In this document: in pieces, positions 7,195-16,112 of the stretch | How positions within the stretch are numbered: position 1 is the first letter of the stretch | Layout: every line of letters begins with the position of its first letter | Source: Echinicola strongylocentroti | GTDB lineage: Bacteria > Bacteroidota > Bacteroidia > Cytophagales > Cyclobacteriaceae | Direction of reading: 5' to 3' | Length of the DNA: 64,000 bases | Assembly (NCBI RefSeq): GCF_003260975.1 | Contig: NZ_CP030041.1 | Location: forward strand, 5,273,501 to 5,337,500 | Program-made: the position numbers and the translations under genes | Notes under the pieces: generated by a model | Seen by the model: only the letters and a program-made list of their open reading frames with translations | Database searches by the model: none | What the model was told of the DNA's origin: nothing

Positions 7195-9348
7195 ATGTCA
7201 GAACCACTACTGGAAAAGTTCAGTTACGACAATAAGATCGTAAAGTACTTTGGAGCTGCCACCATCATATGGGGCGTAGTCGGGATGCTGGTTGGAATTT
7301 TGGCCGCCACCCAGCTTTTTCTTCCTGAGGCCAATTTAGGAAACCAATACACCACTTTTGGTAGGATACGTCCGTTGCACACCAATGCGGTGATCTTTGC
7401 CTTTGTGGGCAATGCGATTTTTGCAGGGGTGTATTATTCCATGCCGCGGCTGCTCAAAGCCCGGATGTGGAGCGACACCCTCAGCTGGGTCAATTTCTGG
7501 GGATGGCAGCTGATCATCTTGTCAGCAGTGATAACGCTTCCCCTAGGACTGACTACCTCAAAAGAGTATGCAGAACTGGAATGGCCGATTGATATTGCCA
7601 TTGCTGTGGTGTGGGTGGCTTTTGGTGCCAATATGATCGGTACCTTGATCAAGCGAAGGGAACGTCACATGTACGTGGCCATTTGGTTTTACTTGGCGTC
7701 TTTCGTGACAGTAGCAGTGCTGCACATCTTCAATTCACTTGAACTGCCTGTTTCCCTGTTTAAGAGTTATTCGGCCTATGCTGGCGTTCAAGATGCTTTG
7801 GTACAGTGGTGGTACGGGCATAATGCTGTGGCTTTTTTCCTGACCACTCCCTATCTGGGATTGATGTACTATTATTTGCCCAAGGCAGCTAACAGACCGA
7901 TTTATTCATATAAACTGTCCATTATCCACTTTTGGGCACTGATCTTTATTTATATCTGGGCTGGTCCGCACCACTTGCTCTATACAGCATTGCCCAACTG
8001 GGCGCAAGTACTTGGTGTGGCTTTCTCGATCATGCTGATAGCTCCTTCATGGGGCGGCATGGTGAATGGACTGCTGACCTTGAGAGGTGCTTGGGACAAG
8101 GTGCGGGTAGATCCCGTGTTGAAGTTTATGGTGGTGGCCGTAACCGCCTATGGGATGGCCACTTTTGAAGGCCCCCTGCTTTCGCTCAAAAGCGTCAATG
8201 CCATCGCCCACTACACGGACTGGATCGTGGCGCACGTCCATATTGGTGGGTTGGGCTGGAATGGTTTCCTGACGTTCGGTATGCTCTACTGGCTATGGCC
8301 GAGGATGTGGAATACCAAGCTATATTCCATCAAGCTGGCCAATGCCCACTTTTGGCTAGGTACACTAGGGATACTGTTCTATGCGCTGCCGATGTATGTG
8401 GCCGCGCTGACACAGAGTTTGATGTGGAAAGAATTTAACGAGATGGGCAGATTGGCTTATCCCAACTTCCTGGAAACTACCTTGGAGATAGTGCCGATGT
8501 ACATGTTCAGGGCGTTCGGTGGTGTGCTTTATTTAAGTGGTACGCTGATCATGATCTATAATCTAGTGAAGACGACCAAGATGGGTACATTTATCGCCGA
8601 AGAACCGGATGAAGCTCCCGCGCTGACCAAGCCCGTAGCCAAGAAAGGCGAGTACTGGCACCATGTCTGGGAGAGAAAACCGATCTTCTTTACTGTTTTG
8701 GCGACGGTGGCCATTTTGATTGGAGGAGCCATAGAGATCATCCCGACCATTCTGGTCAAGTCCAATGTGCCAACCATTTCAAGTGTGGAGCCTTACACGC
8801 CGCTAGAGCTGCAGGGACGGGACATTTACATCAAAAATGGTTGTGTAGGATGTCATTCCCAAATGATCCGCCCATTCCGTTCAGAAACGGAGCGATACGG
8901 GGAGTATTCCAAAGCAGGTGAATTTGTCTATGACCGACCATTCCTTTGGGGCTCCAAACGAACGGGACCCGACCTGCACCGTGTAGGAGGTAAGTATCCA
9001 GATAGCTGGCATTATCACCACATGCTGGATCCTCGAACGATGTCGCCTGGTTCGACGATGCCAGCCTATGACTGGATGATCACCGAGATGATGGACCATG
9101 AGGACCTACCTGCCAAAATCCGTACACTACAAAAACTAGGTGTGCCCTATCCGGAGGGATACGCAGAAGGCCCCGCCATGGAGGACCTGAACCAGCAAGC
9201 CAATACCATTACGGCTGGGCTGAAGGAGGCGAATATTGAGGTAATGCCCCATTCGGAAATCGTGGCATTGATTGCTTACTTACAGCGATTGGGTACCGAT
9301 ATCAAAAAGCTGGATGCACCTACTGAATCGGCCAGCGAGGCAAAATAA
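7195..9348 (+). CDS. ccoNO: Fused cbb3 cytochrome c oxidase subunits I and II (CcoN-CcoO)
   Basis: A 717-residue fusion. The first 460 residues form the haem-copper oxidase subunit I with about 12 membrane helices, including conserved histidine segments (RPLHTNAVIFAF, WWYGHNAVAFFL, AGPHHLLYTALP, WIVAHVHIGG). From about residue 500 comes one anchor helix and the mono-haem cytochrome subunit II, with CVGCH near residue 550 followed by QMIRPFRSETERYGEYS, typical of CcoO. The fusion is common in Bacteroidota. It reduces oxygen with high affinity and pumps protons. It is part of the operon ccoI-S-NO-Q-P-G-fixH. Confidence 0.96.
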   Translation: MSEPLLEKFSYDNKIVKYFGAATIIWGVVGMLVGILAATQLFLPEANLGNQYTTFGRIRPLHTNAVIFAFVGNAIFAGVYYSMPRLLKARMWSDTLSWVNFWGWQLIILSAVITLPLGLTTSKEYAELEWPIDIAIAVVWVAFGANMIGTLIKRRERHMYVAIWFYLASFVTVAVLHIFNSLELPVSLFKSYSAYAGVQDALVQWWYGHNAVAFFLTTPYLGLMYYYLPKAANRPIYSYKLSIIHFWALIFIYIWAGPHHLLYTALPNWAQVLGVAFSIMLIAPSWGGMVNGLLTLRGAWDKVRVDPVLKFMVVAVTAYGMATFEGPLLSLKSVNAIAHYTDWIVAHVHIGGLGWNGFLTFGMLYWLWPRMWNTKLYSIKLANAHFWLGTLGILFYALPMYVAALTQSLMWKEFNEMGRLAYPNFLETTLEIVPMYMFRAFGGVLYLSGTLIMIYNLVKTTKMGTFIAEEPDEAPALTKPVAKKGEYWHHVWERKPIFFTVLATVAILIGGAIEIIPTILVKSNVPTISSVEPYTPLELQGRDIYIKNGCVGCHSQMIRPFRSETERYGEYSKAGEFVYDRPFLWGSKRTGPDLHRVGGKYPDSWHYHHMLDPRTMSPGSTMPAYDWMITEMMDHEDLPAKIRTLQKLGVPYPEGYAEGPAMEDLNQQANTITAGLKEANIEVMPHSEIVALIAYLQRLGTDIKKLDAPTESASEAK

Positions 9349-9360
9349 ACCAAAACAATT

Positions 9361-9552
9361 ATGCAAAAGGAAATATTAAGTTCGATCGAAAACGTAGAGG
9401 TATACCCCATCATTTCACTACTGGTCTTTGTACTTTTCTTTGTAGGTATGGGATGGTGGGTATTGCGCACGGACAAGCAATACATAGAGCACATGAAATC
9501 CCTGCCAATGGATGAGGGTCACCAAAATGAAGAAAGCCATGAGAAGAAATAA
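9361..9552 (+). CDS. ccoQ: CcoQ-like small subunit of cbb3 oxidase
   Basis: A 63-residue protein with one membrane helix (IISLLVFVLFFVGMGWWVLR) and a polar tail ending in a Glu/His/Lys-rich stretch. Position between subunits II and III and the single-helix form identify it as a CcoQ/FixQ-type subunit, which stabilises the complex. Sequence conservation in this class is weak, so the assignment relies on context. Its 3' end overlaps the start of ccoP by 26 bases. Confidence 0.8.
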   Translation: MQKEILSSIENVEVYPIISLLVFVLFFVGMGWWVLRTDKQYIEHMKSLPMDEGHQNEESHEKK

Positions 9553-10480
9553 AATAGCATTATTGACCACTATTATGGGATTAGCTTCTTCCACAGCTTT
9601 TGCCCAAGAAGCAGAGGAAGCCAGTTTTTGGGCGGCCTTGGGGACCATGGACAGCAGTGAGCTGATGCTGTTGCTGATGATTATGGTGATGCTGGGCGTG
9701 CTGGTAATGTTGCTCATACTTATGATTTACCTGATGTCCTTTATCGTGACGCTTCTCAAACAGGAGAATCCAGAACTGGCCAACCAACCCAGCTGGTGGG
9801 AGCGCTTCAACGAGCGTTTTGTGTCCGGTAAACTCAAGCCAGTGGAGGAGGAAGAGGATATCATGCTGAGTCATGATTATGACGGCATTCGGGAGTTGGA
9901 TAATTTCATGCCTCCTTGGCTTAGCTATTTATTTTATGGTTCTACGATAGCTGCCATCTTCTATTTGATCAATTATTCAGCCATCGGATGGGGCAAGACA
10001 CCCGAAGAAGAATACCAAGCTCAGCTCGCAGCAGAGGAAATAGCGGCCGAAAAACGCAAGGAGATGGCCTTGGCTTCTATTGATGAAAGTAACGTAGAGA
10101 TGGACCAATCGGAGTTTGTCCTTATAGCTGGTGCTACAGTGTACCAAAATAACTGTGTGGCCTGCCATGCCGCCGATGGTGGCGGAGGAGTAGGACCAAA
10201 TTTCACAGATCAATATTGGATACATGGAGGAAGCATCAAGGATGTCTTCAAGACGGTGAAATATGGAGTGCCTGACAAAGGAATGATTCCTTGGCAGGAC
10301 CAGCTCAGTCCCGAGGAAATCATGCAGGTATCTAATTTTATACTGTCACTGAAAGGTACCACTCCGGCCAACCCTAAAGAACCACAAGGTGAGCTTTATG
10401 TTCCTGAAGGAGATGATGGTGGTGAAACGGCGGCTGACTCAGCCGTGGTGAAAACAGCTTCCGAAACAGAAGACGCATAA
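9527..10480 (+). CDS. ccoP: cbb3 oxidase subunit III, mono-haem type (CcoP)
   Basis: A 317-residue membrane-anchored cytochrome c. The N-terminus has a signal-like helix (IALLTTIMGLASSTAFAQ), then a second helix (LMLLLMIMVMLGVLVML), the FixP N-terminal segment (YDGIRELDNFMPPWLSYLFY) with a third helix, and one cytochrome c domain with CVACH near residue 211 and an axial Met in GMIPW. Proteobacterial CcoP has two haem c motifs; only one is present here. The ATG at 9527 follows GAGGG; an ATG at 9539 is an alternative. It delivers electrons to subunits I and II. Confidence 0.93.
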   Translation: MKKAMRRNKIALLTTIMGLASSTAFAQEAEEASFWAALGTMDSSELMLLLMIMVMLGVLVMLLILMIYLMSFIVTLLKQENPELANQPSWWERFNERFVSGKLKPVEEEEDIMLSHDYDGIRELDNFMPPWLSYLFYGSTIAAIFYLINYSAIGWGKTPEEEYQAQLAAEEIAAEKRKEMALASIDESNVEMDQSEFVLIAGATVYQNNCVACHAADGGGGVGPNFTDQYWIHGGSIKDVFKTVKYGVPDKGMIPWQDQLSPEEIMQVSNFILSLKGTTPANPKEPQGELYVPEGDDGGETAADSAVVKTASETEDA

Positions 10481-10494
10481 AATAACCAATCACA

Positions 10495-11907
10495 ATGAGT
10501 GAAAAGCAGCAACATGACCAAGAAGCTTTTAGGGATTCGTTGTCCACGGTAAAGTCCGATGGTGGACGTAACTGGATCTTTCCCAAAAAAGTCACGGGGT
10601 TTTTCTATCGGTGGAGAACCTGGCTTTCTTGGCTATTGTTGGGTGTCCTGTTTGCTGGGCCTTTTCTGAAAATTGATGGTGAGCCTTTCCTTCTTCTCAA
10701 TGTTTTTGAACGGAAGTTTGTCATCTTTGGTCAGGTGTTCTGGCCTCAGGATACCTATATTTTGCTCTTTCTGCTGCTCATTTTGTGTGTGTTTGTCATA
10801 CTCTTTACCGTTGTCTTTGGGAGGGTGTTTTGTGGATGGATCTGTCCGCAAACACTTTTTATGGAGATGGTTTTTCGCAAGATCGAATACTGGATCGAAG
10901 GCGATGCCAATCAGCAACGGAAACTCAATGCCATGCCTTGGAACAGGGAAAAGGTAACCAAAAAGGGGATAAAAATGGCGATCTTTTCAGTGATATCGCT
11001 GCTCATTGCCCATACCGTCATGGCGTACTTGATAGGGATCGAAAAGACCCTAGAGACGGTCAGTCACCCGCCAAGTGAAAACTTGGCGGGTTTTATGGGG
11101 CTGCTGTTTTTTGCGGGGGTATTCATGTTGGTATTTAGTCTGTTTAGGGAACAGGTGTGCACAGTGGTATGTCCGTACGGTAGACTCCAAGGGGTGTTGC
11201 TGGATACCAATTCCATTAATGTCACCTATGACTATGTAAGGGGCGAGCCCCGTGGTAAGATCAACAAGAAACAAACCGATGCCCCACCAAAAGGGGACTG
11301 TGTCGACTGTACATTATGTGTGCAGGTCTGTCCCACGGGAATCGATATCCGAAACGGTATCCAGATGGAATGTGTGAATTGCACCGCCTGTATGGATGCC
11401 TGTGACGAGGTCATGGAAAAAGTCCATCGCCCCAAAGGCCTGATCAGGTATGCTTCCGAAAATAGTATCGTAGAAGGCCGTCAGAAATTGATCACGCCTA
11501 GGGTAATGGGGTATTCGGCAGTATTGGTGCTGTTGATTGGTGCATTTGTGGGGCTATTGATGATGAGAACGGAGCTTTCGGCCACCATCACGCGCTTTAG
11601 GGGGATGACCTACCAAGAGCGTACTGATGGCCAGATAAGCAATTTATACGAAGTGACCTTCATCAATAAGACGTTCGAAGAACAGCACGTACAAATAAAA
11701 GCAGAAGATGACCGATTTCATCTAGAGGCCAATGATGAGGGCAACTGGATCTTGGAAGGGCAGTCCAAACTGGAAGGTAGGTTTTTCTTGGTGATCCAAG
11801 GAGCGGATGTCCATGAGATCAATGAGAAGGTAACCCTTTTGCTATTACAAAATGGAAAAGAAATCGATAGGGTTTCGACCAATTTTATGGCTCCATTGCC
11901 AGATTGA
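10495..11907 (+). CDS. ccoG: cbb3 oxidase accessory ferredoxin-like protein CcoG/FixG
   Basis: A 470-residue membrane protein with several helices and two [4Fe-4S] clusters (C-V-D-C-T-L-C-V-Q-V-C-P and C-V-N-C-T-A-C-M-D-A-C, near residues 275-305). Further cysteine motifs occur in membrane loops (VFCGWICPQ, CTVVCPYGR). The C-terminal 120 residues form an Ig-like periplasmic domain. CcoG reduces copper for delivery to the cbb3 oxidase. The gene starts 14 bases after ccoP, with full family length. Confidence 0.95.
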   Translation: MSEKQQHDQEAFRDSLSTVKSDGGRNWIFPKKVTGFFYRWRTWLSWLLLGVLFAGPFLKIDGEPFLLLNVFERKFVIFGQVFWPQDTYILLFLLLILCVFVILFTVVFGRVFCGWICPQTLFMEMVFRKIEYWIEGDANQQRKLNAMPWNREKVTKKGIKMAIFSVISLLIAHTVMAYLIGIEKTLETVSHPPSENLAGFMGLLFFAGVFMLVFSLFREQVCTVVCPYGRLQGVLLDTNSINVTYDYVRGEPRGKINKKQTDAPPKGDCVDCTLCVQVCPTGIDIRNGIQMECVNCTACMDACDEVMEKVHRPKGLIRYASENSIVEGRQKLITPRVMGYSAVLVLLIGAFVGLLMMRTELSATITRFRGMTYQERTDGQISNLYEVTFINKTFEEQHVQIKAEDDRFHLEANDEGNWILEGQSKLEGRFFLVIQGADVHEINEKVTLLLLQNGKEIDRVSTNFMAPLPD

Positions 11908-11926
11908 AAATTTAACTGAAGAAAAA

Positions 11927-12352
11927 ATGAACTGGGGAACAGGAATAGTATTGTTTTTTGTGGTGTTTGTATCGTTCCTATTTACCATGGTGGGCATCTG
12001 CATGAAGCAGGATGATCTCCACTTGGTAACCAACAATTACTATGAGGAAGAAATCAAGTACCAAGAGCAAATAGAAAAAGCCTCCAATGCCGCAATGCTC
12101 GATCATGAAGTGATGGCGTTTGATGTAGGCGAGAAGAAAATCATGGTTCACTTGGAAAAAGGAGCAAAAGGAACTCTATGGCTCTTCAGGCCTTCTGATG
12201 CCCGACTGGACCAGAAGGTACCGCTGTTATTTGATACTGGTAAAGAGCAATCTGTAAGCCTTCGTGAGCTGAAAAGCGGTTATTGGAAAGTGAAATTGGC
12301 TTGGGAGAAAGACGGTGTGGCGTTTTATGAAGAGAAGAAAATCACACTCTGA
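11927..12352 (+). CDS. fixH: FixH family protein
   Basis: A 141-residue protein with one N-terminal membrane helix (GIVLFFVVFVSFLFTMVGICM) and a periplasmic beta-rich domain, matching FixH/CcoH-type assembly proteins of the cbb3 locus. The ATG at 11927 is chosen because it begins just before the membrane helix and 19 bases after the ccoG stop; a longer frame from 11852 would overlap ccoG by 56 bases. Its stop overlaps the next start by one base (TGATG). Confidence 0.88.
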   Translation: MNWGTGIVLFFVVFVSFLFTMVGICMKQDDLHLVTNNYYEEEIKYQEQIEKASNAAMLDHEVMAFDVGEKKIMVHLEKGAKGTLWLFRPSDARLDQKVPLLFDTGKEQSVSLRELKSGYWKVKLAWEKDGVAFYEEKKITL

Positions 12353-13056
12353 TGATTTGGACAGCGCTGATATTGGGTTTTTTGGGATCATTCCACTGCC
12401 TGGGGATGTGTGGTCCTATTGCGCTCGCTGTTTCAGCGGCTGATTCCAAAAGTTTTTGGTGGCGGAAGCTCTGGTATAATTTGGGAAGGACGCTTACCTA
12501 TGGTGCCTTGGGGCTTTTGATAGGCTTTGTCGGACAGGGCTTCCAACTGGTAGGACTCCAGCAGTGGGTATCTATTTTGTTAGGAGGAGTGATCATTATT
12601 TTCGCTTTGCTGTATAAGCGTAGTGAGCGGGCACTGGCCAGTGGAGGCATGTATGGCTTGGTCGCCAAGGTCAAATCCTCTTTGGGCTATTGGCTAAAAA
12701 AAGGTGGTACTACGGCCTTTTTTATGACTGGTCTGGTGAACGGTTTTTTGCCTTGTGGTATGGTATATATTGCGTTATTGGCCTCGTTGGCCTTGTCAAA
12801 CCCTTGGCAAGGAGCCATGTACATGGTGGCTTTTGGGCTTGGCACACTTCCGTTGCTATTTCTATTGATGGTCGGAAGTGATGTTTTTTCGCCGATGTGG
12901 AGGCAGCGACTCTTTAAGATGATGCCCTATTTTGCCGTTTTGATAGGGGTACTTTTTATTTTTAGAGGATTAGGATTGGGGATACATTTTTTAAGTCCGG
13001 AATTGGGCGGTTTTGACCTGACTGCGGGAGCTTCGGAGATGACCATTTGCAAATAA
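12352..13056 (+). CDS. Sulfite exporter TauE/SafE-type (DsbD-like) membrane protein
   Basis: A 234-residue polytopic membrane protein of about six helices. The N-terminal motif LGFLGSFHCLGMCGP and the internal motif NGFLPCGMVYIAL are typical of the DsbD_2/TauE-SafE group found in cbb3 loci of Bacteroidota, where such proteins are thought to help copper or redox handling. It overlaps fixH by one base and is the last gene of the oxidase operon. Its exact transport substrate is not known. Confidence 0.87.
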   Translation: MIWTALILGFLGSFHCLGMCGPIALAVSAADSKSFWWRKLWYNLGRTLTYGALGLLIGFVGQGFQLVGLQQWVSILLGGVIIIFALLYKRSERALASGGMYGLVAKVKSSLGYWLKKGGTTAFFMTGLVNGFLPCGMVYIALLASLALSNPWQGAMYMVAFGLGTLPLLFLLMVGSDVFSPMWRQRLFKMMPYFAVLIGVLFIFRGLGLGIHFLSPELGGFDLTAGASEMTICK

Positions 13057-13281
13057 TGGTAGGAGGGACTTTACTGAACGATTGGTAAAAGATAATTTGG
13101 GGATAAATGGCAGGGCAAACGCATTAAGTATATTGAAGGGAAACTTCGTGTAGGTTAGGTATTATCCGTGCCCCTCCGTAAACTAACATGATTTTTTGGT
13201 AAATTATTGAATACTTTCAGTTTAGCACGCAACCTGAAGCCAGCATGTGTTGTATAGGCTGGCGCAACCCTTTTCGAAAAA
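13057..13281. other. Intergenic region, end of the oxidase operon
   Basis: No gene, strong terminator or repeat is visible in these 225 bases. The promoter of the downstream ECF sigma gene should lie here, but I see no convincing -33/-7 pair. Confidence 0.3.
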
Positions 13282-13848
13282 GTGGATCAAGATCTATCCA
13301 AATCGCTCATAACTGGACTTTGTGAAAATAACACAAAATCCCAAGAGCTGCTTTATCGGCAGTTTTACAGCTATGGTATGAGTGTATGCTTACGGTACAC
13401 TTCCAGCAGGGAAGAGGCGGTGGAAGTGTTGCATGATAGTTTTATGAAAGTGTTCACCAAAATCCATCAATATGATCAAAACCAAGCGTTTAAGAGTTGG
13501 TTTAGGCGGATCCTGATCAATACTGCAATCAACCATTACAAACGCGAAAATAAGCATTGTAATAAAACGGAGACGCTCGGTAGCGCCATTCAGGTGAAAG
13601 GGAATGAAGGGGATGCCGTGGCTCAGCTGAATTACCAAGAGATGATCCAAGTGATCCAGCAATTGTCACCTGTGTATAGAACGGTTTTTAACCTGTTTGT
13701 AATCGAAGGTTATGGGCACGATGAAATTGCCGAAAAGCTGGGGATTTCCGAAGGGACATCTAAGTCCAACCTTTTCAGGGCAAGGGCAAAATTAAGGGAA
13801 CTACTAACAAGAAATCATGAAAAAGGACTGGCGAAATATGAGCGATAA
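13282..13848 (+). CDS. ECF sigma-70 family RNA polymerase sigma factor
   Basis: A 188-residue group IV sigma factor. Region 2 (YTSSREEAVEVLHDSFMKVFTKI, then FKSWFRRILINTAINHYKR) and region 4 (FNLFVIEGYGHDEIAEKL, then SEGTSKSNLFRARAKL) are intact. No earlier ATG exists in frame, so the GTG at 13282 is the likely start. The 3' end overlaps the next gene by 32 bases, which encodes a membrane protein with an anti-sigma-like N-terminus, a typical Bacteroidota pairing. Confidence 0.92.
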   Translation: MDQDLSKSLITGLCENNTKSQELLYRQFYSYGMSVCLRYTSSREEAVEVLHDSFMKVFTKIHQYDQNQAFKSWFRRILINTAINHYKRENKHCNKTETLGSAIQVKGNEGDAVAQLNYQEMIQVIQQLSPVYRTVFNLFVIEGYGHDEIAEKLGISEGTSKSNLFRARAKLRELLTRNHEKGLAKYER

Positions 13849-15058
13849 GGAGCTGGATGATTTCTTTAAGCAGCAATCTGAACAGCCCGACATCCCATTT
13901 GTCCCTGAGGATTGGGACAAAATGAAGCGGCAACTTGCCTCTTCATCAGCTAACGGTGCCGCTAGACCTTGGTATAAGCGCGGAGGAATGTGGCTGGGAC
14001 CCTTGCTACTGCTGTTGTTGGTCGGAGGATGGATGACTTGGAGTCTTGGTGATTTTGAAAATGAGTCAATTGGCACAGTGGAAATTAGTGCTGAAGCACC
14101 CCTCGCCACCAATAAGGAAAGTGGAAAGAAACAGGTAGATGCCGATAAAGTATTGCAGGGAGACCAATCTAGAAAGGTCGGTAAATCCGTAAATAACAGT
14201 AGTCAAGATGAAAGTGATGGAGACGGTTATGGGGCATTTTCAGCGGATCGCACATCTAAAGCGAAAGGGGGAAATCCCAAAAACACCATTCAGGATGAAA
14301 ATGGACGATTGATGAAGGAGGCTATTTTGTCACCGGTTAGAGGTGTGGCGGATATTCCGGTTCCAGAGTTTGGGGTACAGTGGATGCTTGATAATGGGAA
14401 GTATGCTCTTCCATTAGAAAGTAACCATGTTAGGGAGCCTCAGAAGGAGAAGAAAATGTCATCACCTGAATTTTGGCATGATCGCCGATGGAGTGTAGCA
14501 GGGTTGCTTTCTCCCGATATCAGTGCGCTAAAATGGAAAGATATCCACGGAGTAGGGACCAGTGCTGGCCTAGTCCTCGAATATTTTATCCACCCTAAAT
14601 GGAGCGTCAATGTAGGTTTTATGTATGCATTCAAAACCTACCAGGGAGAAGAGGATTACAGTGCATTTGGCTATTATGGTGCGGGCAAGGTAGCCTTGAA
14701 AGGAGACTGTTATGTGTTTGATGTGTCCACTGATGTTCGGTATTATGCATTCAGCCGAGATTTGGACAGGTGGTACCTTGGTGCAGGTTTATCGTCCTAT
14801 TTTATGCTGAGGGAAAAGTATGATATAGAATATGAATCTGCTAATGGTTATCCCACTCATAAAGAGCTGGATATTAAAAGTGAAAACAATCACCTTTTTA
14901 GCGTTGTCAACCTCAGTATAGGTTATGAGAGAGACTTGTCAGAGAGGTTGTCGCTTCAGGTCGCTCCTTATTATAAAACACCTTGGCGCGGGATTGGGGA
15001 AGGTGATGTCAACCTTAAAAGTGCAGGAGTGATGATCGGCTTGAAATACAGCTGGTGA
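13817..15058 (+). CDS. Membrane protein with anti-sigma-like N-terminus and outer-membrane-type beta-barrel domain
   Basis: A 413-residue protein. Residues 1-50 are an acidic cytoplasmic segment (MSDKELDDFFKQQSEQPDIP) as in Bacteroidota anti-sigma partners; a single membrane helix follows (MWLGPLLLLLLVGGWMTWSL, about 57-76), then a low-complexity linker. The last 200 residues look like a PorT/OmpA-type barrel with alternating aromatics, ending AGVMIGLKYSW. An inner-membrane anchor joined to a barrel-like domain is hard to place topologically; it may span the periplasm or be a soluble beta sandwich. It overlaps the sigma gene by 32 bases and probably controls it. Confidence 0.75.
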   Translation: MKKDWRNMSDKELDDFFKQQSEQPDIPFVPEDWDKMKRQLASSSANGAARPWYKRGGMWLGPLLLLLLVGGWMTWSLGDFENESIGTVEISAEAPLATNKESGKKQVDADKVLQGDQSRKVGKSVNNSSQDESDGDGYGAFSADRTSKAKGGNPKNTIQDENGRLMKEAILSPVRGVADIPVPEFGVQWMLDNGKYALPLESNHVREPQKEKKMSSPEFWHDRRWSVAGLLSPDISALKWKDIHGVGTSAGLVLEYFIHPKWSVNVGFMYAFKTYQGEEDYSAFGYYGAGKVALKGDCYVFDVSTDVRYYAFSRDLDRWYLGAGLSSYFMLREKYDIEYESANGYPTHKELDIKSENNHLFSVVNLSIGYERDLSERLSLQVAPYYKTPWRGIGEGDVNLKSAGVMIGLKYSW

Positions 15059-15195
15059 GGATTCCTGATAAATAAACCACAAACATTTCAAATAGCATCA
15101 GGATGAACTTCCAGGCTGAAAATAAAAAACAGCGCGAAGTTCGGTGGAATGCTATGGTCAAAATTGAACGAACTTTTACCAAAACCAAAGAGACA

Positions 15196-15558
15196 ATGAA
15201 CAAGCTAAGATTAATGATTATCGGGGTTTTATTGGCTGCAGGGATGTCCTGTAGTAGTGAAAATGAAGATGATATTCAGCCGGACCCTTCTGGAAACAGG
15301 TGTGAAGATGTGTCATCCACATTATCGGGCGATGTGCAGTCGATCATTACCAGTAACTGTGCGACATCCGGCTGTCATGTGTCAGGGACAGGAAGGGTAG
15401 ACTTTACTGACAAGCAAAATATCATCGAATATGCATCCACTATTAATTCCTACACCCAAAGTGGTTTTATGCCACCATCAGGTTCTGGACATAGTCTGAC
15501 AGCAGGAGAGAAGGATAAGATATTTTGCTGGGTATCAGCTGGAGCCCAAGACAATTAA
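15196..15558 (+). CDS. Lipoprotein with CX4CH haem-binding motif
   Basis: A 120-residue exported protein. The N-terminus is a lipoprotein signal (LRLMIIGVLLAAGMSC), and the mature part holds C-A-T-S-G-C-H, a CX4CH variant of the haem c site common in Bacteroidota and Planctomycetes, plus a downstream Met in GFMPPSG that could be the axial ligand. The ATG at 15196 is chosen because it starts the signal peptide; the open frame runs about 30 codons further upstream. It is followed by YceI and DUF5777 genes, a recurring cassette. It probably acts in periplasmic electron transfer. Confidence 0.82.
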   Translation: MNKLRLMIIGVLLAAGMSCSSENEDDIQPDPSGNRCEDVSSTLSGDVQSIITSNCATSGCHVSGTGRVDFTDKQNIIEYASTINSYTQSGFMPPSGSGHSLTAGEKDKIFCWVSAGAQDN

Positions 15559-15572
15559 AACAGGAGGAAGCT

Positions 15573-16109
15573 ATGAGAGTGTTTTTGATCGTAATGCTAG
15601 TATGGACAGTTGGTTTGTCTGCAGAGGGCCAATCCTACCGCACAGAAAAATGTGCTGTGAGGTTCTTTTCAAGTGCTCCACTGGAAGATATCAAGGCGGA
15701 TAATAAAGAGGCCATTGGAGTGTTCAATGCTGATTCTGGGGATTTTGCATTTGTGGTGCAGATCAAGGGATTTCAATTTGCCAAGTCATTGATGCAAGAG
15801 CACTTCAACGAAAACTTTATGGAATCGGATAAATACCCTAGGGGGACATTTGAAGGCAAAATCGACGGGTATGATCTATCTGCAAGCGGTGAGCAACAGG
15901 TGATGGCCAGTGGCAAAATGAAGATCCATGGAGTGGAGCAGCAGATGGATGTCGATGGAAAACTGATCGTTCGTGGAGGAAAGGTGTTTATGGATGCGGT
16001 GTTTCCTGTCAAACTGGAAGATCACGACATTGATATTCCCAAAATCCTTTTCCAAAAAATCGCCGAAGAGGTAGAAGTGACGGTACATTTTGAATTTAAA
16101 GAAGATTAA
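15573..16109 (+). CDS. YceI family periplasmic lipid-binding-like protein
   Basis: A 178-residue secreted protein with a signal peptide (MRVFLIVMLVWTVGLSAEGQ) and a YceI lipocalin-like barrel (FFSSAPLEDIKADNKEAIGV, ASGKMKIHGVEQQMDVDG). YceI proteins bind polyisoprenoid or other amphiphilic molecules. The ATG at 15573 follows an exact AGGAGG at 15562, so it is preferred to a frame open from 15525. It starts 14 bases after the cytochrome lipoprotein and 3 bases before the DUF5777 gene, indicating one operon. Confidence 0.88.
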   Translation: MRVFLIVMLVWTVGLSAEGQSYRTEKCAVRFFSSAPLEDIKADNKEAIGVFNADSGDFAFVVQIKGFQFAKSLMQEHFNENFMESDKYPRGTFEGKIDGYDLSASGEQQVMASGKMKIHGVEQQMDVDGKLIVRGGKVFMDAVFPVKLEDHDIDIPKILFQKIAEEVEVTVHFEFKED

Positions 16110-16112
16110 GAC

